Shown here: piece after piece, positions 25,874 to 34,727 of the stretch | How the letters are laid out: every line of letters starts with the position of its first letter | Position numbering within the stretch: position 1 is the first letter of the stretch | The notes under the pieces: generated by a model | What the model was told of the DNA's origin: nothing | Seen by the model: the letters and a program-made list of their open reading frames with translations, nothing else | Databases searched by the model: none | From: Ornithinimicrobium laminariae | Lineage (GTDB): Bacteria; Actinomycetota; Actinomycetes; Actinomycetales; Dermatophilaceae | DNA: 64,000 nt | NCBI RefSeq assembly: GCF_019457945.1 | Contig: NZ_JAHZSU010000002.1 | Location: forward strand, 434,001-498,000 | Direction: 5' to 3' | Position numbers and translations under genes: made by a program

Positions 25874-27256
25874 TCAGCCCCATACCAACGCACGGCTGGG
25901 GTCTGACATCAGCGCGGCCAGATCAGCCAAGAACTTCGATCCCAACTCACCATCAATCAACCGGTGGTCAAACGACATCGACAACTGAGTGATCCAGCGC
26001 GGCACGATTTCCTCTTCGCCAGCAGCGTTGGTGACCACCCACGGCTGCTTGCGAATCGCGCCAAAGCAGACGATGGCCGACTCACCGGGGTTGATGATCG
26101 GCGTGCCAGTGTCGATGCCAAAGACCCCCACGTTGGTGATCGTGATGGTGCCACCAGACATGTCGGCGGGTTGAGTGCGCCCGGACTTCGCTGTTGAGAT
26201 CAGTTCACCTAGCGCATCAGCCATCTCGCGCAGGTTCATCTGGTCTGCGTCCTTGATGTTGGGCACGATCAGCCCACGGGGAGTCGCCGCAGCGATCCCG
26301 AGGTTGACGTAGTGACGCTGCACGATCTCTTGCGCCTGCTCATCCCAGACAGCGTTGACGCCTGGGTTTCGCTTCAATGCCACCGTCATTGCCTTGGCCA
26401 GCACCAGCAACGGGCTGACCTTGATGTCGCGGAACTCGCGATCGCTCTTAAGTCGCTCCACCAATTCCATCGTGGCGGTGGCATCGATCGTGATGAACTC
26501 GGTGACGTGCGGCGCGGTGAAGGCCGAGGCCACCATCGCGTTGGCCGTCATCTTGCGCACACCCTTAACTGGAGTACGCGTCTCTCGCTCACCGTCCGAG
26601 CGCCCGATTGCCGGTGCCGCCGGACGAGCCGGGGCCACCTTCGGCTGAGCCTCGTCCGCTCCAGCTTCTGCATCCCCAGCCTTTGCTCCGCCAGCCAAGA
26701 ACGCGTCCACGTCGCTGCGCATGATGACGCCATCTTCGCGGGTCGCAGTGACCTCGTTGATGTCGACGCCCTGCTGCTTGGCATACTTGCGCACCGGGGG
26801 CTTGGCTTTCGACTTCACCACGACGGGCTCTGGCTCGGGCTCGGATTCGGCCGGCAACGCTGTGCTCTTGCGACGACGACGAGCCGTGGAGCCCTCCGAC
26901 GCGCCATAGCCAACCAGGATGGCCTCGCGCTTTGGCGCATCGGCCTTCTCTGCGGCCTTCTCTGCGGGCTTCTTCTGCGCGGGATCCGACGCACCGGCCG
27001 GCTCAGCGCCAGCCTCATCAGAGCCATCGTCAATGTCGATGATCGGCGTGCCGACCTCAACGGTGTCGCCCTCAGCCGCGAGCAGCGCCCGCACCGTCCC
27101 GTCATACGGGATAGGCAGTTCAACCAGTGACTTGGCAGTCTCTACTTCAACCACAATGTCGTTGGTGGTGACCTGGTCGCCTTCTTTGACCTTCCAGGTG
27201 ACGATCTCTGCTTCGACCAGGCCTTCGCCGGGGTCAGGGAGTTTAAATTGCGGCAC
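25874..27256 (-). CDS. bkdC: Branched-chain 2-oxoacid dehydrogenase E2 (dihydrolipoyl acyltransferase)
   Basis: A 460-residue E2. The lipoyl domain (1-80) contains VEVETAKSLVELPIP with the lipoylated Lys. A long Ala/Pro/Glu linker with KSKAKPPVRKYAKQQGVD opens the peripheral subunit-binding domain (about 155-190). The catalytic domain ends with SMSFDHRLIDGELGSKF, holding the His/Asp of the acyltransferase site. It passes acyl groups from E1 to CoA. Gene order E1alpha-E1beta-E2 and the upstream aminotransferase favour branched-chain over pyruvate substrate. E3 is not in the window. Confidence 0.93.
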   Translation of the reverse strand: MPQFKLPDPGEGLVEAEIVTWKVKEGDQVTTNDIVVEVETAKSLVELPIPYDGTVRALLAAEGDTVEVGTPIIDIDDGSDEAGAEPAGASDPAQKKPAEKAAEKADAPKREAILVGYGASEGSTARRRRKSTALPAESEPEPEPVVVKSKAKPPVRKYAKQQGVDINEVTATREDGVIMRSDVDAFLAGGAKAGDAEAGADEAQPKVAPARPAAPAIGRSDGERETRTPVKGVRKMTANAMVASAFTAPHVTEFITIDATATMELVERLKSDREFRDIKVSPLLVLAKAMTVALKRNPGVNAVWDEQAQEIVQRHYVNLGIAAATPRGLIVPNIKDADQMNLREMADALGELISTAKSGRTQPADMSGGTITITNVGVFGIDTGTPIINPGESAIVCFGAIRKQPWVVTNAAGEEEIVPRWITQLSMSFDHRLIDGELGSKFLADLAALMSDPSRALVWG

Positions 27257-27269
27257 GATAACTCCAGTC

Positions 27270-28256
27270 TCAGTGGGCCATCAGGGTGTCGACCCCGTGC
27301 AAAATGCGGTCAAGGTCGGGCAAGAATTGCTCTTCGTGACGGCTCGGCGGGTAGGGGATGTTGTATCCGCCGATGCGTAGCACCGGGGCTTCGAGGTTAT
27401 AGAAGCACTCCTGCTGCACCAGCGCCGCCAATTCGGCGCTCATCCCGACAAACGTCTGAGCCTCATTGGCCACCATGCAGCGACCGGTCTTGTTCACCGA
27501 GGCCACGATGGTGTCCACATCCAGCGGTGACAGCGACCGCAGATCAACGACCTCCATCGACGGGCCGCCGTCTTGGGCGCTGGCCTGGGCGGCTGCGAGC
27601 GCCACCTTGGTCATCGGCCCATAGGTCAGCACGGTCACGTCATGGCCCGGCGCACGGACGACCGCTTCGTGCAGGTCATAGGGCGCTTCTTCGGCCATTT
27701 CGATGAAGCCACGCTCGTGATAGCGGCGCTTGGGCTCATAGAAGATCACCGGGTCATCGCTGGCAATTGCCTGCTGCATCATCCAGTACGCGTCTTCAGG
27801 CGTCGAGCAAGTAACAACCCGCAACCCCGCGGTATGCGCGAAGTAGGCCTCGTTGGACTCGCTGTGATGTTCGACCGCACCGATGCCGCCGCCATACGGG
27901 ATGCGGATAACCAACGGCACTCGCAACTTGCCCAGCGAGCGGTTGTGCATCTTGGCGACTTGGCTGACGATCTGGTCAAACGCCGGATAGACAAAGCCAT
28001 CAAACTGGATCTCGACAACCGGCCGATACCCGCGCAGGGCGAGCCCAACAGCTGTGCCGAGGATGCCCGCTTCAGCCAGCGGCGTGTCGACAACTCGGTC
28101 CTCGCCGAAGTCCTTTTGCAGACCCTCGGTGATCCGGAAAACACCACCGAGTTTGCCGACGTCTTCACCCATCAGCAGCACCTTGGGGTCTGCTTCCATG
28201 GCTGCGCGCATGCCAGCGGTCAGGGCCTTGGCGATCGTCATCTTCTGTTCAGTCAT
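27270..28256 (-). CDS. bkdB: 2-oxoacid dehydrogenase E1 component, beta subunit
   Basis: About 328 residues from ATG 28256 ([16 protein letters not shown]); this start overlaps the E1alpha stop by 8 bases. Typical sequences are LLMGEDVGKLGGVFRITEGLQ, DTPLAEAGILGTAVGLAL (thiamine diphosphate Glu region) and PVLRIGGYNIPYPPSRHEEQ near the end. With E1alpha it decarboxylates branched-chain 2-oxoacids using ThDP and reductively acylates the lipoyl group on E2. Confidence 0.94.
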   Translation of the reverse strand: MTEQKMTIAKALTAGMRAAMEADPKVLLMGEDVGKLGGVFRITEGLQKDFGEDRVVDTPLAEAGILGTAVGLALRGYRPVVEIQFDGFVYPAFDQIVSQVAKMHNRSLGKLRVPLVIRIPYGGGIGAVEHHSESNEAYFAHTAGLRVVTCSTPEDAYWMMQQAIASDDPVIFYEPKRRYHERGFIEMAEEAPYDLHEAVVRAPGHDVTVLTYGPMTKVALAAAQASAQDGGPSMEVVDLRSLSPLDVDTIVASVNKTGRCMVANEAQTFVGMSAELAALVQQECFYNLEAPVLRIGGYNIPYPPSRHEEQFLPDLDRILHGVDTLMAH

Positions 28257-29412
28257 CGTCAAACCCCGCTTGGTAGGCCGCGAACTCGGCTGCTTCGCGC
28301 TCAATGAGCGGGTGCGGCTCGGCGTAGGCGTGCGCGAACATCTCTGCGTGCGGTGGGTTGGGCATCTGCTGGCAACTGCGCCGCAACTTCGCGGCCAGGT
28401 CCGATGCTTCCGCGTCGATCCCGGCGATCCACTCATCATCAATCACCCCGCGCTCAAGCAGGTGCTTGCGCATCCGGTCGATCGGGTCCTTGGCGCGCCA
28501 GAGGTCGACTTCTTCGTTGATGCGATATTTCGTCGGGTCATCCGAGCTGGTATGGGCCCCCATCCGATAGGTGAAGGCCTCAATCAACGTCGGTCCATCT
28601 CCGCCGCGAGCACGATCCAGCGCCGCCTTGCTGACGGCCAGACATGCGATGACGTCATTGCCATCGACGCGCACGCCCGGCAAGCCAAAGCCATCGGCTC
28701 GGCGATACGGCGGAATGGTGAACTGCCGGTCATTGGGCTCGGAGATGGCCCAGTGGTTGTTTTGCACATAGAAAACGACAGGCGCTTGGGTGACCGCCGC
28801 AAAAACGAGGGCTTCGTTGTAGTCCCCCTGCGCGGTGCCACCATCGCCGGTGAAAGCCATCGCGGCCGTGTCGCGGTCCGGGTTACCAGTGCCGACATCC
28901 CCGTCGCGCTGGATGCCCATCGCATACCCCGTGGCATGCAGCATCTGATTGCCGATAACGATCGTGTACAGGTGGAAGTTGTTCTCGTTTGAGTCCCAGC
29001 CACCGTGGTTGACGCCGCGATACATACCCAACAAGTTGATCGGGTCGACGCCCTTGCACCAGGCCACACCATGTTCGCGGTAGCCGGGGAAGGCATAGTC
29101 CTGAGTCCGCATCGCTCGACCAGCCCCCACCTGAGCAGCCTCTTGGCCTAGCAGCGATGGCCACAAACCCAACTCACCTTGGCGTTGCAGAGCAAAGCCT
29201 TCGGAGTCGACCCGGCGCACCAGGATCAGGTCTCGCAGCAGTCCCCGCAGCTCATCATCAGTCAGCGCATCGGCATACTCCGCGTACACCCTGTTGGTGT
29301 CCGTGATCGGAACCCGGTTGCCCTCGGCATCCAGGAACTGCACCATGTCTGGGCCGCCATCAGTGACATCTCGCACTGGGGGCTCATGCGCTGCGACGTC
29401 GTTGTCGCTCAC
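28249..29412 (-). CDS. bkdA: 2-oxoacid dehydrogenase E1 component, alpha subunit
   Basis: A 387-residue protein. The ThDP-binding motif [19 protein letters not shown]...NN is clear, along with [11 protein letters not shown] and the phosphorylation-loop-like [15 protein letters not shown]. The start is GTG 29412, with AAGGAG 7 bases upstream; it overlaps the aminotransferase stop by 4 bases. The HTSSDDPT stretch is common in branched-chain E1alpha proteins. It heads the dehydrogenase genes in the operon. Confidence 0.94.
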   Translation of the reverse strand: MSDNDVAAHEPPVRDVTDGGPDMVQFLDAEGNRVPITDTNRVYAEYADALTDDELRGLLRDLILVRRVDSEGFALQRQGELGLWPSLLGQEAAQVGAGRAMRTQDYAFPGYREHGVAWCKGVDPINLLGMYRGVNHGGWDSNENNFHLYTIVIGNQMLHATGYAMGIQRDGDVGTGNPDRDTAAMAFTGDGGTAQGDYNEALVFAAVTQAPVVFYVQNNHWAISEPNDRQFTIPPYRRADGFGLPGVRVDGNDVIACLAVSKAALDRARGGDGPTLIEAFTYRMGAHTSSDDPTKYRINEEVDLWRAKDPIDRMRKHLLERGVIDDEWIAGIDAEASDLAAKLRRSCQQMPNPPHAEMFAHAYAEPHPLIEREAAEFAAYQAGFDDD

Positions 29413-30542
29413 GATTGAACTCCTTTGTCTCGTTGAACTCTGCTCACGCTATCGCGGAAGTCTGACGCCACGTGGATGAGGAGGTCGTTGGCCTCCGGCT
29501 CGCCAATGGTGGCGCGCACCCCCTCCCCAGCGAACGGTCGAACAGTCAACCCCTTTTCTGCTGCGGCAGCGGCGAAATCGAGGGTGGCATCGCCGAGCGG
29601 GAACCAAACGAAGTTGGCTTGGGTCGCCGGAATCGCCCAGCCCTGCGCCAACAGCGCGGACCGCACCCGGTCGCGCTCGACGACGAGCGAGTCGACCCGC
29701 TCTTGCAATTCATCAAAGGCATCCAGGCTGGCAATCGCGGCTTGTTGCGCCAGGTCGCTAACCCCGAATGGCGTGGCCGCCTTACGCAGTGCCGTGGCCA
29801 CTTCTACCGGCGCCACCGCATACCCAATCCGCAGGCCGGCCAGCCCATAAGCCTTGGAGAAGGTCCGCAGCACGGCCACATTGGGATAGTCGGCGGCCAG
29901 CGCGAGTGCATCTGGAGCGTCAGGGTCGGTGTTGAACTCCAGGTAGGCCTCGTCGATCACCACGAGCGTCTCGCTGGGCACCTCATCAAGGAAGTCGCGC
30001 AGCGCAGCGCCGGAGATCGAAGGGCCGGTGGGGTTGTTTGGCGTGCAGATCAACACCAACCGGGTGCGGGCACTAATCGCAGCCGTCATCGCCTCCAGGT
30101 TGTGCTCGGCCGTGTCGGTGAGCGGCACTGCCACGCTGGTCGCGCCGGCCAACGCCGCAATGATCGGGTATGCCTCAAATGAGCGCCACGCATAAACGAC
30201 CTCATCGCCTGGCTCGCAGGTGATCATCATCAGCTGCCCCAGCACGCCGACGCTGCCGGTGCCGGTGGCCACCCGCTCGGGTGCGACGTTAAACCGTTGC
30301 GCGATCGCCTCGGTCAGGGCGGTGACCGCCATGTCCGGGTAGCGGTTGACCTGCTGGGCCGCCATGGTGATCGCCTCCAGCACCGATGGCAGGGGTGGGT
30401 AGGGGTTTTCGTTGGAGCTGATTTTGTAGGAAGGCCTCCCAGCGGGCCCACTGGCTGGCTTGCCCGGTTTGTAGGCCGGGACCGCCGCCAAAGTGCCACG
30501 GAGTCGCACGGTGGCTGGCTGTTGTTGCGGGTCCTCGTTCAT
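29409..30542 (-). CDS. HisC-like aminotransferase, probably aromatic amino acid aminotransferase
   Basis: A 377-residue fold type I aminotransferase. [17 protein letters not shown] at the start, [38 protein letters not shown], and the PLP lysine in [15 protein letters not shown] are all visible. [10 protein letters not shown] rather than the HisC version matches mycobacterial Pat. Such enzymes interconvert aromatic amino acids and 2-oxoacids; some also make histidinol phosphate. Being first in an operon with BCKDH suggests supply of 2-oxoacids to the dehydrogenase. True HisC function cannot be excluded. Confidence 0.87.
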   Translation of the reverse strand: MNEDPQQQPATVRLRGTLAAVPAYKPGKPASGPAGRPSYKISSNENPYPPLPSVLEAITMAAQQVNRYPDMAVTALTEAIAQRFNVAPERVATGTGSVGVLGQLMMITCEPGDEVVYAWRSFEAYPIIAALAGATSVAVPLTDTAEHNLEAMTAAISARTRLVLICTPNNPTGPSISGAALRDFLDEVPSETLVVIDEAYLEFNTDPDAPDALALAADYPNVAVLRTFSKAYGLAGLRIGYAVAPVEVATALRKAATPFGVSDLAQQAAIASLDAFDELQERVDSLVVERDRVRSALLAQGWAIPATQANFVWFPLGDATLDFAAAAAEKGLTVRPFAGEGVRATIGEPEANDLLIHVASDFRDSVSRVQRDKGVQS

Positions 30543-30548
30543 ACACGC

Positions 30549-30554
30549 AGGCTA
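30549..30554 (-). promoter_or_regulatory. Leaderless -10 box TAGCCT of aminotransferase-BCKDH operon
   Basis: On the minus strand TAGCCT ends 6 bases before ATG 30542. No ribosome-binding site is seen. Confidence 0.5.
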
Positions 30555-30603
30555 ACGCCGAGTCCTACGGTCTGCGCACAGGCATTCATGCAAAACTTGA
30601 CTC

Positions 30604-30981
30604 ATGAACTTCATTCTCCGACTCGTGATTGCTGCGGCTGCCGTCTGGGTTGCTGCTTTCTTCGTCCCGGGCATCAGCTTTGCCCAGACCGGCAGCGCGG
30701 TCACGCAGATCATCACGATCCTGATCGTCGGTGCGATCTTCGGTGTGCTGAACGCCGTCATCCGACCGATTCTGTTCTTTGTGTCCCTGCCTCTGTTGCT
30801 CCTGACCCTCGGCCTGTTCACCTTTATTTTGAACGCGTTCATGTTGGTGTTGACCTCGTGGGTGTCTGGTCAACTGGGCCTGGGCTTCGACGTCGACGGC
30901 ATTTTCTGGGCCGGCATCTTCGGCTCGCTGATCATCTCGATCGTGTCGACGATCCTGTCCCTGCTTCTGGTGGACGACTAG
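30604..30981 (+). CDS. Phage holin family (PF04020-like) four-helix membrane protein
   Basis: A 125-residue protein made almost wholly of four hydrophobic helices: LVIAAAAVWVAAFFVPGI, IITILIVGAIFGVLNAVI, ILFFVSLPLLLLTLGLFTFILNAFML and GIFGSLIISIVSTILSLLL. The pattern VNAVIRPI (here LNAVIRPI) plus LTLGLFTFILNA is the hallmark of this conserved bacterial family, which is not phage derived despite the name. Function unknown. Its last 50 bases overlap the convergent antiporter gene. Confidence 0.85.
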   Translation: MNFILRLVIAAAAVWVAAFFVPGISFAQTGSAVTQIITILIVGAIFGVLNAVIRPILFFVSLPLLLLTLGLFTFILNAFMLVLTSWVSGQLGLGFDVDGIFWAGIFGSLIISIVSTILSLLLVDD

Positions 30982-32128
30982 GCAGGAGTTTGGCGGCGAT
31001 CGGGTCGGCAAACCGGGTCAAAACCGGCCCAGCAACCGCCAACATCATCACGTATGCGGTGGCGAGCGGCCCGAGGCTGCTCACCCCGGCGCTGACCGCC
31101 AACCCGGCGATCACGATCGAAAATTCGCCGCGCGAGCCCAACGCCATACCTGCGCGCACTCGACCGGGCCGACCAACGCCATCCCTGGCCGCGGCAAACC
31201 AACCGGTCGCAAGCTTGGTGCCAATCCCGATCACCGCGAGCGCCATGGCTGGCAACAGCATCGGGATCATGTCGGCCGGGACGGTCGCTAAGCCAAACGC
31301 CACAAAAAACACTGAGGCAAACAGGTCTCGCAGCGGGCTGAGCAGCCCACGTGCCCGTTCAGCCAACTGGTGCGGCACGGCGATCCCGACCAAAAAGGCA
31401 CCGACTGCGGCCGAGGCACCAACGCCCTGAGCAAGGCCGGCGACCAGCAAGGTCAAACCCAACATCCGCAACAGCACTTGCTCGTCGTCGGGGTGATCGA
31501 GCAGTCGCTCTAGCCGGTCACCCCCGTGATAGGCCACCAACAATATAAACAGCACCGCCCCGAGCGCCAGGGCCACACCGCCGAGCGCCTGCCACGGGCC
31601 ACCTCCTGAAAGCACCACGACCAGGATCGGCAGATAGAGCGCCATCGCGACGTCTTCCAAGACGAGCAGCGAGAGCACAGACGGCGTCTCTCGGTTGGCC
31701 AGCCGCCCCAGGTCTGACAACACCCTGGCGACAATGCCGGAGGAGGAGATCCAGGTGACCCCAGCCAGCGCCATCACTCCGCCAATCGGCAAACCGAGCA
31801 GCATGCCCGCCACAGCGCCGGGAGTCGCGTTGAGGACGAAGTCGAACACCCCTGAATAGCGATGTCGGTTCAGACTGGCCATCAACTCTGACGCGGTGAA
31901 CTCCAGGCCCAGCGTCAACAACAACAGGATGACGCCGATCTCAGCGGCCACGTCCACGAAGGGCTCCGCGGCCGCCAGCGGCAAAAGGCCCCCATCGCCA
32001 AAGGCGAGACCAGCGAGCAGATAAAACGGGATAGCTGAGAGCCCCCATTGTTTGGCCAGCACTCCGAGGAAGGCAAGCCCGGCAAACAGGGCACCTAGCT
32101 CCAAAAAGAGGATGGCCAGATGGTCCAT
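30932..32128 (-). CDS. Cation:proton antiporter (KefB/CPA2 type)
   Basis: A 398-residue protein with about 12 membrane helices. The conserved early motif GLAFGDGGLLPL, then GVILLLLTLGLEF, and the FLVGIAVPHQLAERARG and FFVAFGLATVP stretches match CPA2 exchangers. It lacks the C-terminal RCK domain of KefB; the separate TrkA-C protein encoded 8 bases upstream supplies that part. The pair resembles the KhtTU/AmhTM potassium or ammonium efflux systems. The last 20 residues are polar. Confidence 0.92.
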   Translation of the reverse strand: MDHLAILFLELGALFAGLAFLGVLAKQWGLSAIPFYLLAGLAFGDGGLLPLAAAEPFVDVAAEIGVILLLLTLGLEFTASELMASLNRHRYSGVFDFVLNATPGAVAGMLLGLPIGGVMALAGVTWISSSGIVARVLSDLGRLANRETPSVLSLLVLEDVAMALYLPILVVVLSGGGPWQALGGVALALGAVLFILLVAYHGGDRLERLLDHPDDEQVLLRMLGLTLLVAGLAQGVGASAAVGAFLVGIAVPHQLAERARGLLSPLRDLFASVFFVAFGLATVPADMIPMLLPAMALAVIGIGTKLATGWFAAARDGVGRPGRVRAGMALGSRGEFSIVIAGLAVSAGVSSLGPLATAYVMMLAVAGPVLTRFADPIAAKLLPSRPPEAGTGSSTRSR

Positions 32129-32136
32129 ACCTCAGC

Positions 32137-32661
32137 CTAGTCAGCCGCTGGGTTTGCCCGCTTGGGGCCGTGCCAGAGAATTTCGCGCAGTTTGTCGATG
32201 CCGCGCTCGGTCCCGACGACGACCAGCACGTCACCGCCGCGGATGCCTTGGCTGGGCTCCGGCGAGGTGATGACCTCAACGCCACGGACGATAGCCACGA
32301 TCGAGGCACCAGTCTCGGTGCGTGCCCGGGTGTCCGCCAGAGTCAGCCCATCGAAGGGTGCATGCGGATCAATCCGCAGCCGCTGGGTGGAGATGCCTGG
32401 CAACTCCGATGCTTCACCGACCCGGTGCACCATCGACGCACCATTGAGCAGTCCCGCGAGCGCTTCGCTTTCGTCGTCATCGAGCGGCACCGTCAGCGAG
32501 GCCCGGTCAGGATCCTCGGCGTCATAGGCCACCAAAACCGATCCGCCTTCACGGTTCACCACCAGCGACAGCGGCGTCCCCGAACGGGTGCTCAACTCAT
32601 ACTTCACCCCGACCCCGGGAAGGATCGTTTCAACAACCTGCGGTGTCGACGTGCTGTTCAC
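32137..32661 (-). CDS. Antiporter regulatory subunit with TrkA-C domain (KhtT/AmhM-like)
   Basis: A 174-residue soluble protein. The N-terminal 70 residues contain YELSTRSGTPLSLVVNREGGSVLVAYD, as in KhtT-like proteins. The C-terminal RCK_C (TrkA-C) domain spans about 95-165 with GLTLADTRARTETGASIVAIVRG and GDVLVVVGTERGIDKLREIL. It probably gates the downstream antiporter in response to a ligand. Start GTG 32661, with GAGGA 7 bases upstream. Confidence 0.9.
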   Translation of the reverse strand: MNSTSTPQVVETILPGVGVKYELSTRSGTPLSLVVNREGGSVLVAYDAEDPDRASLTVPLDDDESEALAGLLNGASMVHRVGEASELPGISTQRLRIDPHAPFDGLTLADTRARTETGASIVAIVRGVEVITSPEPSQGIRGGDVLVVVGTERGIDKLREILWHGPKRANPAAD

Positions 32662-32821
32662 GGGATCGTCCTCATCTGGCGAGCATTGGGCCTAGCGCTG
32701 ATCGTAGCCCTGCAAATCATCCGCTAATAAGCCCCTTTCATCCTTTGGTTGTGATGCGCTCTCAAGCCCTGGGACACAAAGCCCAAGACAACACATCCGC
32801 ATTCAAGACAGGGGCTTAGCC

Positions 32822-33304
32822 ATGATGGCGATCGAAGGTCTTTCCCCGGCTTACGGCGATAAACGCGCCGTGGACAACGTGTCGGTGACGGAGCCGCGAG
32901 GCGCGGTCACGGCAACCAGCCAACGGCCTAGACCCCGCGGCTGCGTCCGGGACAACAATCCTGTTGTCCTCCCACCTCATGGCGGAGTTGGCGATGGTCG
33001 CTGACTACGTCGTCGTGATCAATTCCAGATGCATCGTCGCCCGGGCACTGTCGGTGAAGTCATCGCCGCCGACCACGGTGTCCGGATCTACCTCGAGTCA
33101 CCTGACCTTCAGTTGGCCCAAACCGCCCTCGAAGACAAGGGGTTCGCCGTCTACGCGCATATCGACGGCCTCGCCGTCCAGAGCGCTTCTGCCCAGGCTG
33201 TTGGCCACATCGGCGTCACGTCTGGCGCGGGCAACACGCATCTGTCCACGCTCTCCCGGCCCCTCGAAGAAACTTTGACCTTGTCGGCACCACACCAGAA
33301 ATGA
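32822..33304 (+). pseudogene. Decayed ABC transporter ATP-binding protein
   Basis: Starts as an ABC ATPase (MMAIEGLSPAYGDKRAVDNV) but then jumps, in another frame, straight to the D-loop and switch region: ANGLDPAAASG then ILLSSHLMAELAMVADYVVV. Walker A, Q-loop, signature and Walker B are deleted. After CIVAR a further frame change leads to the C-terminal regulatory region (GTVGEVIAADHGVRI onward) ending HQK at 33304. At least two frameshifts plus an internal deletion of roughly 100-130 codons mean it cannot make an ATPase. The intact paralogue at 13738 shares the D-loop ANGLDPA. Confidence 0.85.
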
Positions 33305-33838
33305 GCCAGTCTTGACAACAACGCAGCGCCCCAGCACACCACACCCGCCGCACAAAGCACTTGCCAAGATCGCCGTGACCGAATTCCGTCGTCTCGGTTG
33401 ACGAGCCGGTATACCGGTCGGCCTCACGGTCGCCGTCACCTTGGGCATCTTGGGCGGCATGGGTGCCGTTCTATTCTTCAATAGCGTTGAGCAAACGAAT
33501 GAGCACACGCTGTTCACGCCCTCTGGAGAGGTAGCCGGCTTCCTGACCGCGTTCGCAGCGTTGGTCGCCATCATCTTTGCCGCTGGTCGCGATGCCGCTG
33601 GCCAACTAGCAATGTGGCTAGCTATGGCTCGAACCGCCGGCGACTGCACACCGGTCGTGCGGTGGCTTTCACGGCTTGGGCAGCCATCGTCACCGCAGTC
33701 TCGACAGGGGGTGGTGGCACTGACCGTGGTGCCGGACGACGGGATCGCCAAAGTGTTGCTGGGCCAGTTGGTCTCGCGGCCTGGGGCATGGGCTCCATCA
33801 CCCTCGCGGGCTACGTGTTCGCTCGCCGCGACGTGTGA
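33301..33838 (+). pseudogene. Decayed ABC-2 permease
   Basis: An ATG at 33301 overlaps the ATPase remnant stop as ATGA, the usual exporter gene junction. Reading continues after a frameshift as TTTQRPSTPHPP and KIAVTEFRRLG, meets an in-frame TGA at 33399, then resumes as LTVAVTLGILGGMGAVLFF and EVAGFLTAFAALVAIIFAAGRDAAG. A second frameshift near 33605 leads to RAVAFTAWAAIVTAVS and a last helix GMGSITLAGYVFARRDV ending at 33838. It is clearly a dead ABC-2 permease, shortened by missing helices, paired with the dead ATPase. Confidence 0.82.
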
Positions 33839-33843
33839 CCCAC

Positions 33844-34635
33844 CTAAACCAGATCAGGCGGCACGCCGTCCTCTAGATAGTCCGGAATCGGGTCTTGGCC
33901 CGTGGCCTGCTCAAGTAACCGGACGACATAGGGGGCTGCGTGTTCGCGCGCCATCTCTAGATCGCACCAATGCGCGGCAACAATCTCCGCCGTCTCAAAA
34001 ACGGCTTCTTCGAGTATGTCGGGGTGCTGGCCGAGCGAGTACAGGCACAGCAACGCGTCGTCCCACTGGCGGTACGGCGGCAACCAGTCGACGGTGATCA
34101 GGCCCTCGTTGCGCACCTGCACGGCTAGCTCTTCGCGCACTTCACGGACCACTGCGCTGGCTGGCGATTCGAGTCGGTCGACGACGCCACCGGGCAAGTC
34201 CCAACCGGTCTTATAGGTCAGTTGGCACATCAAAAACTTGCCCTGGCCGTTCGTGATGAGCCCCTGGGCAATCACCCGCTTGGTCGGCAGGGTGGCATTA
34301 AGCATCGAGAGGAAGCCCTCGCGGGTCTTCGGCGCGGGGTCATCAGCGAGACGGGCCAGGCGCATTGCGTCGACGGCGTTGCCCTCAGCATCGGTCCACC
34401 GACCTCGCGCTTTGCCTTCGGGGCGCAAGCCGGCGCGATGCAGGGTGCGGCGCAACATGGGTTTATCGCTGCGCGCCTCAGTCTCGATCCGCCGCCAACC
34501 CTCGGCAAAGGCTGCATCCAAGAAAGCCTCGAGTTGCTGGGCTGCCTGATAGGGCACCCACCATTCGTCGGGGGCGTCTGGCCAACTCAATTGCCCCACA
34601 CCCGCGTCTGCTTCGTCGATCCGCCACATCGCCAC
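33844..34635 (-). CDS. Nudix hydrolase with N-terminal GNAT-like domain
   Basis: A 263-residue protein. The C-terminal Nudix domain (about 115-240) has PGGVVDRLESP and REVREEL, fitting the Nudix box. Residues 1-105 do not belong to Nudix; they resemble the C-terminal half of a GNAT acetyltransferase: AFLDAAFAEGWRRIETEA, then MLRRTLHRAGLRPEGKARGR, like the 'N-x-x-S-x-R-x-x-x-K-x-G-F' closing segment of RimL-type proteins. The glycine-rich acetyl-CoA loop is not obvious, so the GNAT part may be non-catalytic. Start GTG 34635, with AGG 8 bases upstream. Substrate unknown. Confidence 0.85.
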   Translation of the reverse strand: MAMWRIDEADAGVGQLSWPDAPDEWWVPYQAAQQLEAFLDAAFAEGWRRIETEARSDKPMLRRTLHRAGLRPEGKARGRWTDAEGNAVDAMRLARLADDPAPKTREGFLSMLNATLPTKRVIAQGLITNGQGKFLMCQLTYKTGWDLPGGVVDRLESPASAVVREVREELAVQVRNEGLITVDWLPPYRQWDDALLCLYSLGQHPDILEEAVFETAEIVAAHWCDLEMAREHAAPYVVRLLEQATGQDPIPDYLEDGVPPDLV

Positions 34636-34657
34636 GGGTTTAGCCTGTCACAGCGGA

Positions 34658-34717
34658 CTGACAACCGCGGAGACAGCCCCTGACAACATATCGACAGAAA
34701 CCAACATATTATGACAG
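34658..34717. promoter_or_regulatory. Three phased direct repeats and AT-rich promoter before galE
   Basis: Repeats: CTGACAAC (34658) with GACAG (34672); CTGACAAC (34680) with GACAG (34693); a weaker CAACAT (34702) with GACAG (34713). Spacing is 20-22 bases, about two helical turns. The area is far richer in A/T than its surroundings, and TATTAT near 34707 could be a -10 element. It may be an operator for galE and the divergent Nudix gene. Confidence 0.5.
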
Positions 34718-34727
34718 AATTAAACAC

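Noticed and set aside
30604..30981. Phage holin as a sign of a prophage
   Set aside because: The family name is historical; the protein is a common chromosomal membrane protein and no phage genes are near.
34658..34717. Replication-type iterons
   Set aside because: Only three imperfect copies in a promoter-like gap, with no replication gene nearby.
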